The notes: a model not told the origin generated them from the sequence alone. A stretch of 56,113 nucleotides of DNA from UBA5026 sp949065595 (GCA_949065595.1 CARSXK010000005.1:1-56113), one strand, 5' to 3'. Positions 16,187 through 24,350 are shown, counted from the first letter of the stretch. A program made the numbers and translations.

Positions 16187-17314
16187 TTATAAATTATCAA
16201 GTAAATCTACTATTTCGTCTTGCATTGTTGGAAATAAGTGCATATATACGTTTTGCATGACATGAATAGAGTGTCCCATTCTGTCAGACATCATTAGAAA
16301 GAATTTTGCTGTATCTGTTTGACCTGATTTTATATATTCGTTTATCAACAATGATACATGACTATGTCTAAATTCATGCATTGTGATTCTTGTTATATTA
16401 CTTTTTTTAATTGCTATATCTTTTTCGCGATCTATTGCAGTATTTGAAAGGTAAGTTGTATTTCCAAAAACGTACCAATTTTCATTAAAATCACTATATC
16501 TCATTACTATGTTTTTATAATTATATAATTTTTCATATAATAGATTGTTCATTTTTATGGTTCTATTTTTCCGATTTTTTGTATTTGTAATAGTAACATC
16601 ATCTTTTATTTTTCCTTTAATTTTTGCATAGAGAGTTTTTGAAACTTTTATAGTTCTATTTTCGAAGTTTATGTCTTTCCAATTTAAAGCCTGTATTTCG
16701 CCTTTTCTCATGCCTGTATAGTAACAGAAAGTAAAAAATGTATTCCACATAAGGTCACCAATACATGAAATAAAACGATTAAATTCTTCTAATGTAATAT
16801 ATCTTATTTTTGTATCATCGTTTATAACTGTATCGTTTTTCTGCTGAAATCTTCCTAATTTTTTTAATTGATTATTTTCTAAACCATAATTTTTTACTGC
16901 ATAATCAAGTATATTACATAAAATAGATATAGTTTATTTAAGTACATTATAGTGTATTTATTTCTAGTTCTTCTTTCCAAATTTTAAGTTTATGTAAATC
17001 AATTTGTTCAACAAAACATTCTTTGAAGTAGGATTCAATATGATTGTGATAATCATTCAAATACGTATAATATGTAGAATCCTTTTTGGTTCTTTTTAGT
17101 GATTCAAAGTAATCATTTGCGACTAATTCAAAAGGCTTATGCACAGGATTATCCCTTTTCAAAATAAATAAAGCTTCTGCTTCCTCTGCTTCCTTTTTAG
17201 TTAAGTATCTTTTTGACTTATAAGACCTATTATTACCTTCAAAATCCTTTTTATATACTTTAAAATACCATTGTCTTCCATCTTTAGTTTTATTTTATCT
17301 TTATAAATTGCCAT
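16187..17314 (-). pseudogene. int: Disrupted tyrosine-recombinase integrase
   Basis: Reading leftwards from ATG 17314 (with GGAG upstream) the frame encodes an arm-binding N-terminus (GRQWYFKVYKK, then YLTKKEAEEAEALF), a SAM-like core-binding domain (FELVANDYFESLKRTKKDST) and a catalytic domain. The catalytic domain has TGMRKGEI, HEFRHSHVSLL, MGHSIHV and the Tyr in NVYMHLFP, so all active-site residues remain. The gene is broken twice: a frameshift near 17290 after about eight codons, and stop codons with apparent loss of a short stretch around 16925-16950. Intact relatives are about 380 aa in one frame. It would have moved the element at the tRNA-Thr 3' end and is probably inactive. Confidence 0.85.
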
Positions 17315-17329
17315 TTTATCACTCCTTTA

Positions 17330-17358
17330 TTGCTTATTCTTTTAAAATTTGCTATAAT
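17330..17358 (+). promoter_or_regulatory. SigA promoter of a candidate small RNA
   Basis: TTGCTT (17330-17335), 17-nt spacer, perfect TATAAT (17353-17358). It points away from the integrase, with no plus-strand gene downstream. Confidence 0.7.
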
Positions 17359-17364
17359 CAGAGT

Positions 17365-17455
17365 ACACAAAAACTTCATGATTGGTGTCGTGATTTATTT
17401 GTGTACACTGTATAAGTGTTGACCTTTTGCCTGGCGGGGTAGGGGTCTTTTTTTG
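17365..17455 (+). ncRNA. Candidate small RNA 1 of the integrative element
   Basis: Begins after the promoter at 17330-17358 and ends at a G/C-rich hairpin (GACC...GGGGTC, 17421-17447) followed by a T-run. A long-range inverted repeat AGTACACAAA (17362-17371) / TTTGTGTAC (17398-17406) would fold its 5' half. It is antisense to the 3' half of the short ORF at 17395-17547. A type I antitoxin-like or copy-control-like role is possible but is inference. Confidence 0.45.
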
Positions 17456-17547
17456 TTTATTAATATAATTATCTTATTACCATGAACTACTTTTAAATAG
17501 TTCCAATTCTTGTCTTTAAAATTTACATATCTTACTTCATAATTCAT
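17395..17547 (-). CDS. Short orphan ORF, 50 aa
   Basis: An open frame starting MNYEVRYVNFKDKNWNYLKV and ending in a basic tail (KKRPLPRQAKG...YSVHK). GAGGTG lies about eight bases before the ATG. It sits between the integrase and the DUF3800 gene, the position where small excisionase or regulatory genes often lie, but no family is recognised. Its 3' half is complementary to small RNA candidate 1. There is only one weak hydrophobic stretch (KIIILIN), so it is not an obvious Fst/Ldr-type toxin. Confidence 0.35.
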   Translation of the reverse strand: MNYEVRYVNFKDKNWNYLKVVHGNKIIILINKKRPLPRQAKGQHLYSVHK

Positions 17548-17686
17548 ACATCATACACCTCGAAAAACATGATAGCACATATTTTATTGTTTGTGTATAA
17601 ACCTGCACAAGATAGACTTTTAGGTGCATAAGATGGGTATTTTTATGTATTTATGCATATTTTCGAAAAAATTTTGTACAATAAAT

Positions 17687-17716
17687 TTGACAAGATTAAA
17701 TTTATTGTGATATAAT
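17687..17716 (+). promoter_or_regulatory. Consensus SigA promoter of the DUF3800-linked RNA
   Basis: Perfect TTGACA (17687-17692), 18-nt spacer, perfect TATAAT (17711-17716). It is the strongest promoter in the element, with no plus-strand ORF behind it. Confidence 0.85.
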
Positions 17717-17722
17717 CTTGTT

Positions 17723-17832
17723 ACCGAAGGAATATTTTCCTTGTCAGGTCTACAGGTGAAAGTCGAACGAAAGTTTAAGTGTAATATTAAGTACACCGCT
17801 TCACTTGGGTCTAGCTTATAGCTAGATTTTTT
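17723..17832 (+). ncRNA. Candidate structured RNA convergent with the DUF3800 gene
   Basis: About 110 nt bounded by a consensus promoter and a clean terminator (TCTAGC-TTATA-GCTAGA then six T, 17810-17832). Internal hairpins are visible: AAGGA/TCCTT near 17735, AAGTG/CACTT around 17778-17805 enclosing GTGT...ACAC, plus GGTC and GGGTC segments that could make alternative pairs. It ends one base before the stop codon of the oppositely oriented DUF3800 gene. Several conserved RNA motifs named after DUF3800 are known to sit beside such genes; whether this is one of them needs a covariance-model search. Confidence 0.65.
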
Positions 17833-17833
17833 G

Positions 17834-18613
17834 TTAGGGGAGAAATAATATATTATCTAGTATTTTTAATTCCTCCTTTTTTTCTTCCTTGCTTAAATCA
17901 GATAATATAACATTCCTAATTTTCCCCGCAATTAAATCAGAAGCCTGAATACATACATGATTATTTGATACAACATACTTTAAATCAATGTTCAGTTTTG
18001 AATAAAGAATTTTAGGATGTACTAAATCGTAACTCAAATTATATATTCCATCTGTTAATTCATGATATATATCATATACAAATGCTCTGTTTGTATCCGT
18101 TGACGTTCCTTGTTGATCAATTCTTATTATTAATTCAATCGGCATGTATGGATCAATTAGTTTTTGATTTATTAAGTATTGAATACTGTTTTTAATTATT
18201 CTTCGTTGACAGTAGTCTCTAAACCGTCCTCTACTGTTTTTATTTTCCATAATATTATCATTTACTTTTGCATTATTAATAGCAACTGCATATGTTACTG
18301 ATTTTTTAATGAGATTATATAATCTTCGCTTATGATATGGCAGAATATTATAATGCTTTATTTCAGGACATTTATGATGACATTTGCTTCTATCGCTCGG
18401 ACAATAATCACACTTAATACCATTTAAAACTCCTTTATATTGTCGTATAAATTTATCTCTTGATTCTTTTCCAATGAAAACTACACCACCGTATACACAA
18501 TATTTTTCATTTTTGTGTAGCACACCTGAATCATCCATATTTATATAAATTTGTTGAAATTCAATTTTTTTAAGATTTGTTGAAATTTTTTGTTCTTCTA
18601 ATTCTGTATTCAT
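17834..18613 (-). CDS. DUF3800-domain protein
   Basis: A 259-aa protein of the DUF3800 family, which has a predicted RNase H-like fold and is common on mobile elements. The N-terminal strand carries IYINMDDSGV (usually DESG, here DDSG). A family-typical acidic strand (IIRIDQQGTSTDTN) lies near 175-188, and the C-terminal VCIQASDLIAGKIRNV matches the conserved D-LIAG motif. Residues about 70-90 hold a Cys cluster (CDYCPSDRSKCHHKCPE), probably a zinc site. GAGGAGGTG precedes the ATG at 18613. It lies between the element repressor and a convergent RNA gene. A nuclease activity acting with or on that RNA is inference. Confidence 0.8.
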   Translation of the reverse strand: MNTELEEQKISTNLKKIEFQQIYINMDDSGVLHKNEKYCVYGGVVFIGKESRDKFIRQYKGVLNGIKCDYCPSDRSKCHHKCPEIKHYNILPYHKRRLYNLIKKSVTYAVAINNAKVNDNIMENKNSRGRFRDYCQRRIIKNSIQYLINQKLIDPYMPIELIIRIDQQGTSTDTNRAFVYDIYHELTDGIYNLSYDLVHPKILYSKLNIDLKYVVSNNHVCIQASDLIAGKIRNVILSDLSKEEKKEELKILDNILFLP

Positions 18614-18691
18614 CTTGCACCTCCTCACTAGTACATATATATTAAAACTTCTATACTAGCAAGTTCTAATCAGTGTAATATAAATATTTAA

Positions 18692-19123
18692 TTAACTTTT
18701 ATTTTCTTTATTTTTAATTTTTTCCTGTAGTAAGAAAGACATTGCTTCATCAAAATCATCATTTGTAATTTGACCATTTTTTGATAGTGTAACTTCGACG
18801 TCGCCAAATTTCATGGTTTGTTTTTGTTCGTTAGTGTTTTCATTTTGTAAATTTTGTTCTATTTTCAAATTGTCAGTTGAATTAAATTCAATAGGCTGTT
18901 CATTATCTAATATTTTTAATAAATCATCAGGTTCTATACAAATTGCATGTGCAACTGCCTTCAATGTATCAATGGTAGGGGCAATAGGCTTATTAGTCCT
19001 AGGATCAATGTTTTTCTCAAGCGCAGATATATATGTATGACTTAATCCAGATAATAAAGCAAAATCTCGTAAAGATATTTCTTGCTCTTTTCGATATTCT
19101 TTAATAACATCTCCTAAAGTCAT
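18692..19123 (-). CDS. CI-like XRE repressor of the element
   Basis: 143 aa. Residues 4-75 form a Cro/CI helix-turn-helix (LRDFALLSGLSHTYISALEK). The rest is a polar linker and a short C-terminal helix rather than a peptidase domain, so it is not self-cleaving. GGGAGG precedes the start. It is divergent from the broken Cro-like gene, with paired inverted repeats in between, which is the classic layout of a phage or ICE lysogeny switch. It probably represses the rightward genes and its own promoter. Confidence 0.85.
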   Translation of the reverse strand: MTLGDVIKEYRKEQEISLRDFALLSGLSHTYISALEKNIDPRTNKPIAPTIDTLKAVAHAICIEPDDLLKILDNEQPIEFNSTDNLKIEQNLQNENTNEQKQTMKFGDVEVTLSKNGQITNDDFDEAMSFLLQEKIKNKENKS

Positions 19124-19138
19124 AAATTTCCTCCCTCA

Positions 19139-19230
19139 ATTAACATTGTACAACATATTTGATAATAATTTATAACAGTGATATATCGAATGTACAAAAT
19201 GTTAAACAGATAGACAATTTAACATTTTGT
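19139..19230. promoter_or_regulatory. CI/Cro operator region
   Basis: A perfect 13-bp inverted repeat ACAAAATGTTAAA (19194-19206) / TTTAACATTTTGT (19218-19230), plus a related half-site TTAACATTGTACAACAT at 19139-19155. It lies between divergent repressor and Cro-like genes. Confidence 0.75.
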
Positions 19231-19247
19231 ATAGAAAGGAGAAGAAA

Positions 19248-19519
19248 ATGAATCGAATTAAATTTTATAGGGAAAAACAAAATTTATCACAAGAAGAACT
19301 ATCAGCTATATCAAAAGTTTCAAGAACCACCATTAGCAAACCCAAAATAATGAAAATATAGTAATAACAAATATTACTATGAAAAAGATAGCTCTAGCAC
19401 TTAATGAAACTGTTAATCATGTATTCTTTGATGAACCTAAAATATCTTACCATAAATTTAAGAATATTAAAAACCCAAACTATAAAAGTCTGAATATCAA
19501 TCAAATCTGGTACGAGTAA
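19248..19519 (+). pseudogene. Frameshifted Cro-like HTH regulator
   Basis: Starts with ATG after GAAAGGAG and encodes a Cro/CI-type helix-turn-helix (KFYREKQNLSQEELSAISKV, then SRTTISK). The frame is lost at about 19343 (AAACCCAAAA, consistent with loss of one A). It resumes in another frame as NNENIVITNITMKKIALALN and continues to NINQIWYE before the stop at 19517. Restoring one base would give an intact protein of about 90 aa. It is divergent from the CI-like repressor. Loss of Cro would lock the element in the silent state. Confidence 0.8.
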
Positions 19520-19542
19520 AGAAGTTATTTCAACATATTTTT

Positions 19543-19797
19543 TTATTTACGGTTAATAAATGGTAATATTAATAAGGTTAATAAAATGATAAACATTATA
19601 ATGAAAAAATAACCAATAATATTTTTTAACTTAATTAAATTAATAGCTAGAAAGAGTGTAAAAGTACATAAACTTATAATCACAATATAATATATGAGAA
19701 TGTATGGCAATCTTTTTTTAATGTTATTTTTTTTATTAAAAGCTTTATCAACAATTAATTCATTTAATATATCTAATACAACTTCAAATGTTTCCAT
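19543..19797 (-). CDS. Small two-helix membrane protein, 84 aa
   Basis: Not recognised. Residues 1-26 are amphipathic (METFEVVLDILNELIVDKAF), followed by a Lys/Asn-rich stretch and two hydrophobic helices near 33-52 and 59-80 that end in a basic NRK. AGAGGTG lies before the ATG. It is oriented towards the broken Cro-like gene, whose end lies 24 bp away. The size and layout resemble small membrane proteins carried by phages and ICEs (superinfection or holin-like roles), but nothing in the sequence proves a function. Confidence 0.55.
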   Translation of the reverse strand: METFEVVLDILNELIVDKAFNKKNNIKKRLPYILIYYIVIISLCTFTLFLAINLIKLKNIIGYFFIIMFIILLTLLILPFINRK

Positions 19798-20019
19798 AAT
19801 TCACCTCTAATATTACTATTTGTCCAACAGATTAATAAAAAATACTATACTCAAATATAATCATATAAATACAACTATATTATAATATTTTTTAGATTCT
19901 TTTTAAAGATATTATGTACTCTTGAAAATAAAAATTTAATAAAATCCACCTCCTAAATTTTGAGAATATTTTTTAAATTATTAAAATTTAATAGTATAAT
20001 AATTGTTAGAGGTGAAAAA

Positions 20020-21444
20020 ATGAGAATTGGTGTTGATATAGACAATGTTTTATCTAATTTTAATGAAGTGTTATTAAAAGATTACATAGACCATGATAAA
20101 AAATTAAGAAACAATGGAATCATTAATAATAATGCTTATATAAGAGATATGTTTGATTGGTCAGAAGAGGAAGAACAACAATATTATAAGGAAAATATTG
20201 AAAGATTAGTAAGTTTATTGGAGCCAATTAGGGATTGTTCTAAATATATTAAAAAATTAAGAAAAAACGGAGATTATATATGTATTATTAGTGGTAGAGA
20301 TAATGGAGAATATTCCAATCCATATAATATGACGATTGAATGGTTGAAGAAATATGAAATTGAATATGATGACCTTATTTTAACGAATGCGTATAATCAT
20401 CAGGAAAAGGCAGATATTTGTATAGAAAATAATATTGATGTAATGATTGATGATTCTGTAAATGTATGTATAAAATGTTCTGAAATTAATATTAAATCCT
20501 TATTGTTTCATACAGAATATAATAAAAATGAAACAAGATTTACAAGAGTAAATAATTGGGAAGAAATCTTTAACTATATCAATCATTATAAAAAAGAAAG
20601 AATAAATGTAATTTTAGATACTGACACATACAATGAGTGTGATGACCAATTTGCACTTGCCTATATGATTAAAAGTCAGGATATATTTAATATTGAAGCA
20701 ATCACTGTTGCTCCTTATTCATATAAAGAAAGAAATGAAACAGTAACAAGTGGTCGAGAAAAAAGTTATAATGAAATACTAAAAATATGTAATTGGCTAA
20801 ATTTTGATACAACCGATAAAGTTTTTAAGGGTGCAGAAGATTATGTTTGTAATGGATATGAAGAAGATAATGATGCAGTTAGTAAAATCATTGCGATAGC
20901 ATTAAAAAACAGCAAAACTTATATTATGGCAATAGGTGCAATTACGAATATAGCTTTAGCAATCAAAAAAGAACCTAAAATAATCGATAAAATTGAAGTC
21001 ATTTGGTTAGGTGGGCATAGTTTATTACAAGATAATAATTTGGAATATAATTTTAAACAAGATGTCAGTGCTGTAAGAATAGTATTTGATTCAAAGGTAA
21101 AATTAACAATAATACCTTGCAAGAATGTCGCATCTAATTTGAGAACATCTATTTATGAATTAAATCATTATTTAAAAGACAAAAGCGAGTTATGTAATTA
21201 CCTAATAGATAGATTTTACAATGATGGTTATCACGGAATACAAGAAAGACGAGTGATTTGGGATATATCTGTCATTGCTTATATGATAAATAAAGATTGG
21301 TTTACAGGTAAAATAATCAGTTGCCCTAAAATAAAAAATGACACTTCCTATGAACTAACTACTGATACACATAAAATAACAATGATAAATGATATTGATG
21401 TAAATAAAGTTTATAATGATTTATTTCGAAAGTTAGGGGAGTAG
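20020..21444 (+). CDS. Fusion: HAD 5'-nucleotidase plus nucleoside hydrolase
   Basis: 474 aa with two catalytic domains. Residues 1-190 are a HAD phosphatase of the 5'(3')-deoxyribonucleotidase type: motif I GVDIDNV (Asp6, Asp8), motif II ISGR (Ser91) and motif IV DDS (Asp144-Asp145). Residues 195-474 are an inosine/uridine-preferring nucleoside hydrolase: DTDTYNECDDQFAL (Asp200 to Asp209, Ca2+/ribose site), GAITNIALAI, and YNFKQDVSAVRIVFDS. Together they could strip phosphate from a nucleotide and then split the nucleoside into base and ribose. Start 20020 has GAGGTG upstream; an earlier in-frame ATG at 19960 lacks one. It is cargo of the integrative element, followed by other nucleotide-enzyme genes and remnants. 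Confidence 0.85.
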   Translation: MRIGVDIDNVLSNFNEVLLKDYIDHDKKLRNNGIINNNAYIRDMFDWSEEEEQQYYKENIERLVSLLEPIRDCSKYIKKLRKNGDYICIISGRDNGEYSNPYNMTIEWLKKYEIEYDDLILTNAYNHQEKADICIENNIDVMIDDSVNVCIKCSEINIKSLLFHTEYNKNETRFTRVNNWEEIFNYINHYKKERINVILDTDTYNECDDQFALAYMIKSQDIFNIEAITVAPYSYKERNETVTSGREKSYNEILKICNWLNFDTTDKVFKGAEDYVCNGYEEDNDAVSKIIAIALKNSKTYIMAIGAITNIALAIKKEPKIIDKIEVIWLGGHSLLQDNNLEYNFKQDVSAVRIVFDSKVKLTIIPCKNVASNLRTSIYELNHYLKDKSELCNYLIDRFYNDGYHGIQERRVIWDISVIAYMINKDWFTGKIISCPKIKNDTSYELTTDTHKITMINDIDVNKVYNDLFRKLGE

Positions 21445-21446
21445 AT

Positions 21447-21571
21447 ATGATATATATATCGTAAGATATGGACAAACACTACATAATAGTTTAAATTAAT
21501 ATCATTGATGAAGATTTAATTGAATTAGAATAAAGCAAATAGAAGAATTGGAAGATAAAGGAGTATACATT
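21447..21571 (+). pseudogene. Remnant of a histidine-phosphatase gene
   Basis: In shifting frames the sequence reads MIYIVRYGQTLHN, then DEDLIELE and KQIEELEDK. This matches the N-terminus of histidine (phosphoglycerate-mutase-like) phosphatases, IVRHGQT...D-DL-E-G-QIEEL. The catalytic His of RHG is Tyr here, and there are several stops and a large internal deletion. The remnant runs into the HD-domain gene. Confidence 0.6.
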
Positions 21572-22180
21572 ATGGTATTAACAAGTAATGAAGCAAAAGA
21601 ACTTTTAGAAAAGGAAAGACCTAATACAAAAGATGATAAATGGATTGAACACTGCATTAATGTTGGAGATAGTGCTGGAAAAATTGCAAAAGCATTAGTT
21701 CAAAAAGGCATTAATGTTGATATTGATAGAACAATAACTCTCGGATATCTTCACGATATTGGCAAATATAATGGAGAATCACGTGGCCATGTTATGAGAG
21801 GATATGAATATCTTAAAGAAAAGGGATATGATGAAGATTATTGCAATATATGTCTAACTCATTCCTATTTGAATAATGATATTACTTGTACAGCAGGTGG
21901 AGTTCCTGATATTAATGCCAATCCATTTTTAACTAATTTTATAAAAAGTCACAAATATTCTATTGAAGAAAAAATTATAAATTTATGTGATTTAATGTGT
22001 CCTAAAGGAACAAACGTTTTTTCTATAGATAAGAGATTAATAGATATTATGATTCGTAAAGGTGTTTATTCAAATACACAATATCACATTAAAGAAACAT
22101 ATAAATTAAAAGAATATTTTGATGATTTATTAGGATATAACCTTTATGATTTATTTCCAGAAATCAAAGAAAACTTATAA
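21572..22180 (+). CDS. HD-domain phosphohydrolase
   Basis: A 202-aa soluble metal-dependent hydrolase of the HD family. His in WIEHCINVGDSA (near residue 25), the paired His-Asp in GYLHDIGKYNG (near 64-65), a following His in ESRGHVMRGYEYL (near 75) and CLTHSYLNN (near 98) give the H...HD...H...H pattern. HD proteins of this size act on nucleotides or on tRNA 2',3' ends; the substrate here is not evident. AAAGGAG is eight bases before ATG 21572. The location next to a nucleotidase/nucleoside hydrolase suggests nucleotide metabolism. Confidence 0.8.
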   Translation: MVLTSNEAKELLEKERPNTKDDKWIEHCINVGDSAGKIAKALVQKGINVDIDRTITLGYLHDIGKYNGESRGHVMRGYEYLKEKGYDEDYCNICLTHSYLNNDITCTAGGVPDINANPFLTNFIKSHKYSIEEKIINLCDLMCPKGTNVFSIDKRLIDIMIRKGVYSNTQYHIKETYKLKEYFDDLLGYNLYDLFPEIKENL

Positions 22181-22197
22181 TTTTAATATGGGGTTAG

Positions 22198-22299
22198 TTT
22201 ACATCATATTTATTTAAAGATGAAATATTTGAAGGAAAATTTAAATTAAATGAAGATTGCAAAGTAGTAGATTATGAAATCAGAATAATAGGAGGTTGA
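22198..22299 (+). pseudogene. Fragment of an unidentified gene (34 codons)
   Basis: An open stretch after TAG 22195, reading SYLFKDEIFEGKFKL, then VVDYEIRIIGG and stop. It has no start codon or ribosome site, but codon use is coding-like and the end overlaps the ribosome site of the next gene. It is probably the tail of a decayed gene. Confidence 0.3.
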
Positions 22300-22303
22300 A
22301 GTA

Positions 22304-22927
22304 ATGATTATAACTAAAGATATGCTTAATCAAAAAGTACCTAGAGAAATGTTTCCAACTAGGTTAGATAGTGCAACAGACTTATATACATTTACTGATA
22401 AGGGATTAGTGTTATATAATATAAAGCCTACTACTTGGAATGTGCTATATCCATTTTTTCAACAGAATAATAAATTTACAATGAACGGTTTCAATATTGA
22501 AAATAAAGATATTACATATAAAGAACTTATTGACATATACAATGATATTTATACTACAAAATATGAAATAGAAAAAGGATTTAATGAGGAAAAAAGAAAA
22601 CAGGTTCTTATAGAAGAATTTAATGAAACTTTTGGGGTTAATGAGACAACAATTAGTAAAAGATTGGATTCACATTATGAACTTAAATATTCAAAGTCAC
22701 AAAATGTTTATACTCTTTATTATTTAGAAAGTTATATAGCAAATGAAGTAAATAATATAGATAAATTGTTAAATCAAAAAGTATATCAACAAGAGTTTTT
22801 AAGTTTAAAAGAGCATCCTATTCCAAAAGAAATCAATGGTGTTAAATTAGTTGATAGTTTATTATTACTAAATGATCCAGAAAAATTAAATATACTTAAA
22901 AGCAATAAAATAGAAACGATTAAATAA
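22304..22927 (+). CDS. Orphan protein of the element, 207 aa
   Basis: Not recognised. Soluble, rich in Asn, Lys and Glu, with no signal or membrane segment. Two features are visible: an N-terminal region with aromatic clusters (KPTTWNVLYPFFQQNNKF) and a central EEFNETFGVNETTISKRL stretch that looks helix-turn-helix-like, though too short to call. GGAGG lies about seven bases before the ATG. It is in tandem with the next orphan, 33 bp apart, so the two are probably cotranscribed cargo. Confidence 0.6.
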   Translation: MIITKDMLNQKVPREMFPTRLDSATDLYTFTDKGLVLYNIKPTTWNVLYPFFQQNNKFTMNGFNIENKDITYKELIDIYNDIYTTKYEIEKGFNEEKRKQVLIEEFNETFGVNETTISKRLDSHYELKYSKSQNVYTLYYLESYIANEVNNIDKLLNQKVYQQEFLSLKEHPIPKEINGVKLVDSLLLLNDPEKLNILKSNKIETIK

Positions 22928-22960
22928 AAAATTTTAATCTAATTTGGAGGATATGAAACT

Positions 22961-23626
22961 ATGAAATGTAATATAGAATATATTGGAAAATCAAGACAAG
23001 GAACAACTAAATATTATTGTACTGTTCATAAATCTTTTGCCTATGATAAATTGGGAAACAAACTTGATGAATGTCTTTGGAGTAATAAAGAAATATACGA
23101 TAATAGATTAAATATTAAGCAAAATGAAATCAAGGATATAAATATTAGATATGAAAACATTTTAGAAAGTGTTATACCTAAAATAATAATAAATAATAAT
23201 GAATTTAGTGGAGTTTTAGAATATGATAATTCTTTATTAACTTATAAAGATTTTGGAGGAATAATGCTAGCTAAACTAAATAATATACCTTTAGAAATAG
23301 TAAAATGCAGTCATTGTGGTCGCTACCACTCTGATAATGGGCGATTTGCCTATATACCACATAGAACTCACTTATGTTTATATTGTGGACATTTATTTAG
23401 AGCAAAAGAAAGGAACATAGGAAGTGAACTTGCAATGATTTATAATATACCTGAAATAAAACTAAAAGATAAATTACTTAAGATAGATAATTATTGTTGC
23501 GTAGAATATGATATGCTAAAAGGTACTTTACTTATAAATAATCAGAATGTTAACAGAGTTTTATTTAAAGGTAAGGAAATTGATATTATGGAGTTTCTAA
23601 ATCATATTTTGGAAAATGAATTTTAA
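22961..23626 (+). CDS. Zinc-ribbon orphan protein, 221 aa
   Basis: Not recognised. Near residues 116-146 there are two CxxC knuckles about 25 residues apart (CSHCGRYHSDNG and LCLYCGHLF) with intervening His residues. That is a probable zinc ribbon of the kind used to bind nucleic acid. The N-terminus also has Cys/His (KYYCTVHKSF). The C-terminal 70 residues are mixed alpha/beta (CVEYDMLKGTLLINNQNV). GGAGG precedes the start. It is the last intact gene on the right side of the element before the pseudogenes. Confidence 0.6.
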   Translation: MKCNIEYIGKSRQGTTKYYCTVHKSFAYDKLGNKLDECLWSNKEIYDNRLNIKQNEIKDINIRYENILESVIPKIIINNNEFSGVLEYDNSLLTYKDFGGIMLAKLNNIPLEIVKCSHCGRYHSDNGRFAYIPHRTHLCLYCGHLFRAKERNIGSELAMIYNIPEIKLKDKLLKIDNYCCVEYDMLKGTLLINNQNVNRVLFKGKEIDIMEFLNHILENEF

Positions 23627-23670
23627 TTACAAATTACAATTTCTATGAAAGAATATTTTTTAAATTTTCA

Positions 23671-23688
23671 GGTAGCATTTAGGTAGCA
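23671..23688 (+). repeat. Direct repeat GGTAGCA, possible recombinase arm sites
   Basis: GGTAGCA occurs at 23671-23677 and 23682-23688 (TTTA between), inside an AT-rich non-coding stretch near the right side of the element. Short direct repeats of this sort can be integrase arm-binding sites; no core duplication of the tRNA end was found next to them. Confidence 0.3.
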
Positions 23689-23780
23689 AAATTTTAAACT
23701 TTTAGAGACATAAGTTATTAAAAAATTTACTGATTCATGTTATAATTTTTATAGAGCTATTACTGTTGGAGGAAAAGAAT

Positions 23781-24061
23781 ATGATTATAATAACATCTGG
23801 TAAAAAATATATTGATATTGATGCTTATGCTAGTTGTATAGCTTACCGTGAATTATTAAAAATGCGTGGAATAGAATCAACATTTGTTAGTAACGCTATT
23901 TAAATTATAGCATTACAAAAAGCCTATTAGATTTACCATTTTATATTGATAAATATGAAGTAAATTCAAATGATAAATTTATTCTAATTGATTTATCAAA
24001 TAAAGAATTTTTTGAAGAATTTATAGAAAAAATGATATTATTTGGCGAGTTTAGTAAATAA
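23781..24061 (+). pseudogene. Frameshifted, truncated DHH phosphoesterase
   Basis: With GGAGG and an ATG at 23781 the frame gives SGKKYIDIDAYASCIAYREL, the N-terminal motif of DHH-family phosphoesterases (D-x-D-A...), then stops at about 23901. A second frame carries on with YSITKSLLDLPFYIDKYEV and NDKFILIDLSNKEFF to a stop at 24059. The DHH motif itself and the rest of the protein are missing. In intact relatives such proteins cleave phosphodiesters or pyrophosphate. It forms part of the decayed nucleotide-related cargo. Confidence 0.7.
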
Positions 24062-24124
24062 GATCTTCTAATAGGGTACTAAAGAAAAAGATTGGTTTAA
24101 ATTGTAGATTAGGAAGTAAATAAT

Positions 24125-24327
24125 TTGAAAAAGACAACCATACAACAAATGATGAGTTTAATTGGCTACTTCAAACGATGGGAAGAATATACTAGAAATT
24201 TAGAGAATGTAGAAACCACAAATAGTGATGCGTAAATGAACAATTATTACAAGAAAGGAAACCAATCAATCCAAACTATTATCCTGAACATTGTGGGATT
24301 TATATAGGAAACAATATATATACTTAA
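24125..24327 (+). pseudogene. Frameshifted small orphan gene
   Basis: Frame one reads KKTTIQQMMSLIGYFKRWEE to a stop near 24234. A shifted frame continues NEQLLQERKPINPNYYPEHC, then GIYIGNNIYT and stop at 24325. One base change would join them into about 65 residues. No family is recognised. The 64 bp before it (24062-24124) hold nothing I can identify. Confidence 0.35.
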
Positions 24328-24350
24328 AAAATAGGCAAAAGGTGAGCTGT

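Noticed and set aside
24036..24064. Possible right attachment site (ATTTGGCGAGTTTAGTAAATAA against ATTCGGCACCATTAGTAAAATAA at the tRNA-Thr end)
   Set aside because: The likeness is patchy, falls in an AT-rich stretch and lies inside the DHH remnant. Chance cannot be ruled out.
16187..24330. CRISPR array or known anti-phage system in the element
   Set aside because: No regularly spaced repeats, cas genes or complete defence operon are present. Only the DUF3800/RNA pair and nucleotide enzymes hint at defence.
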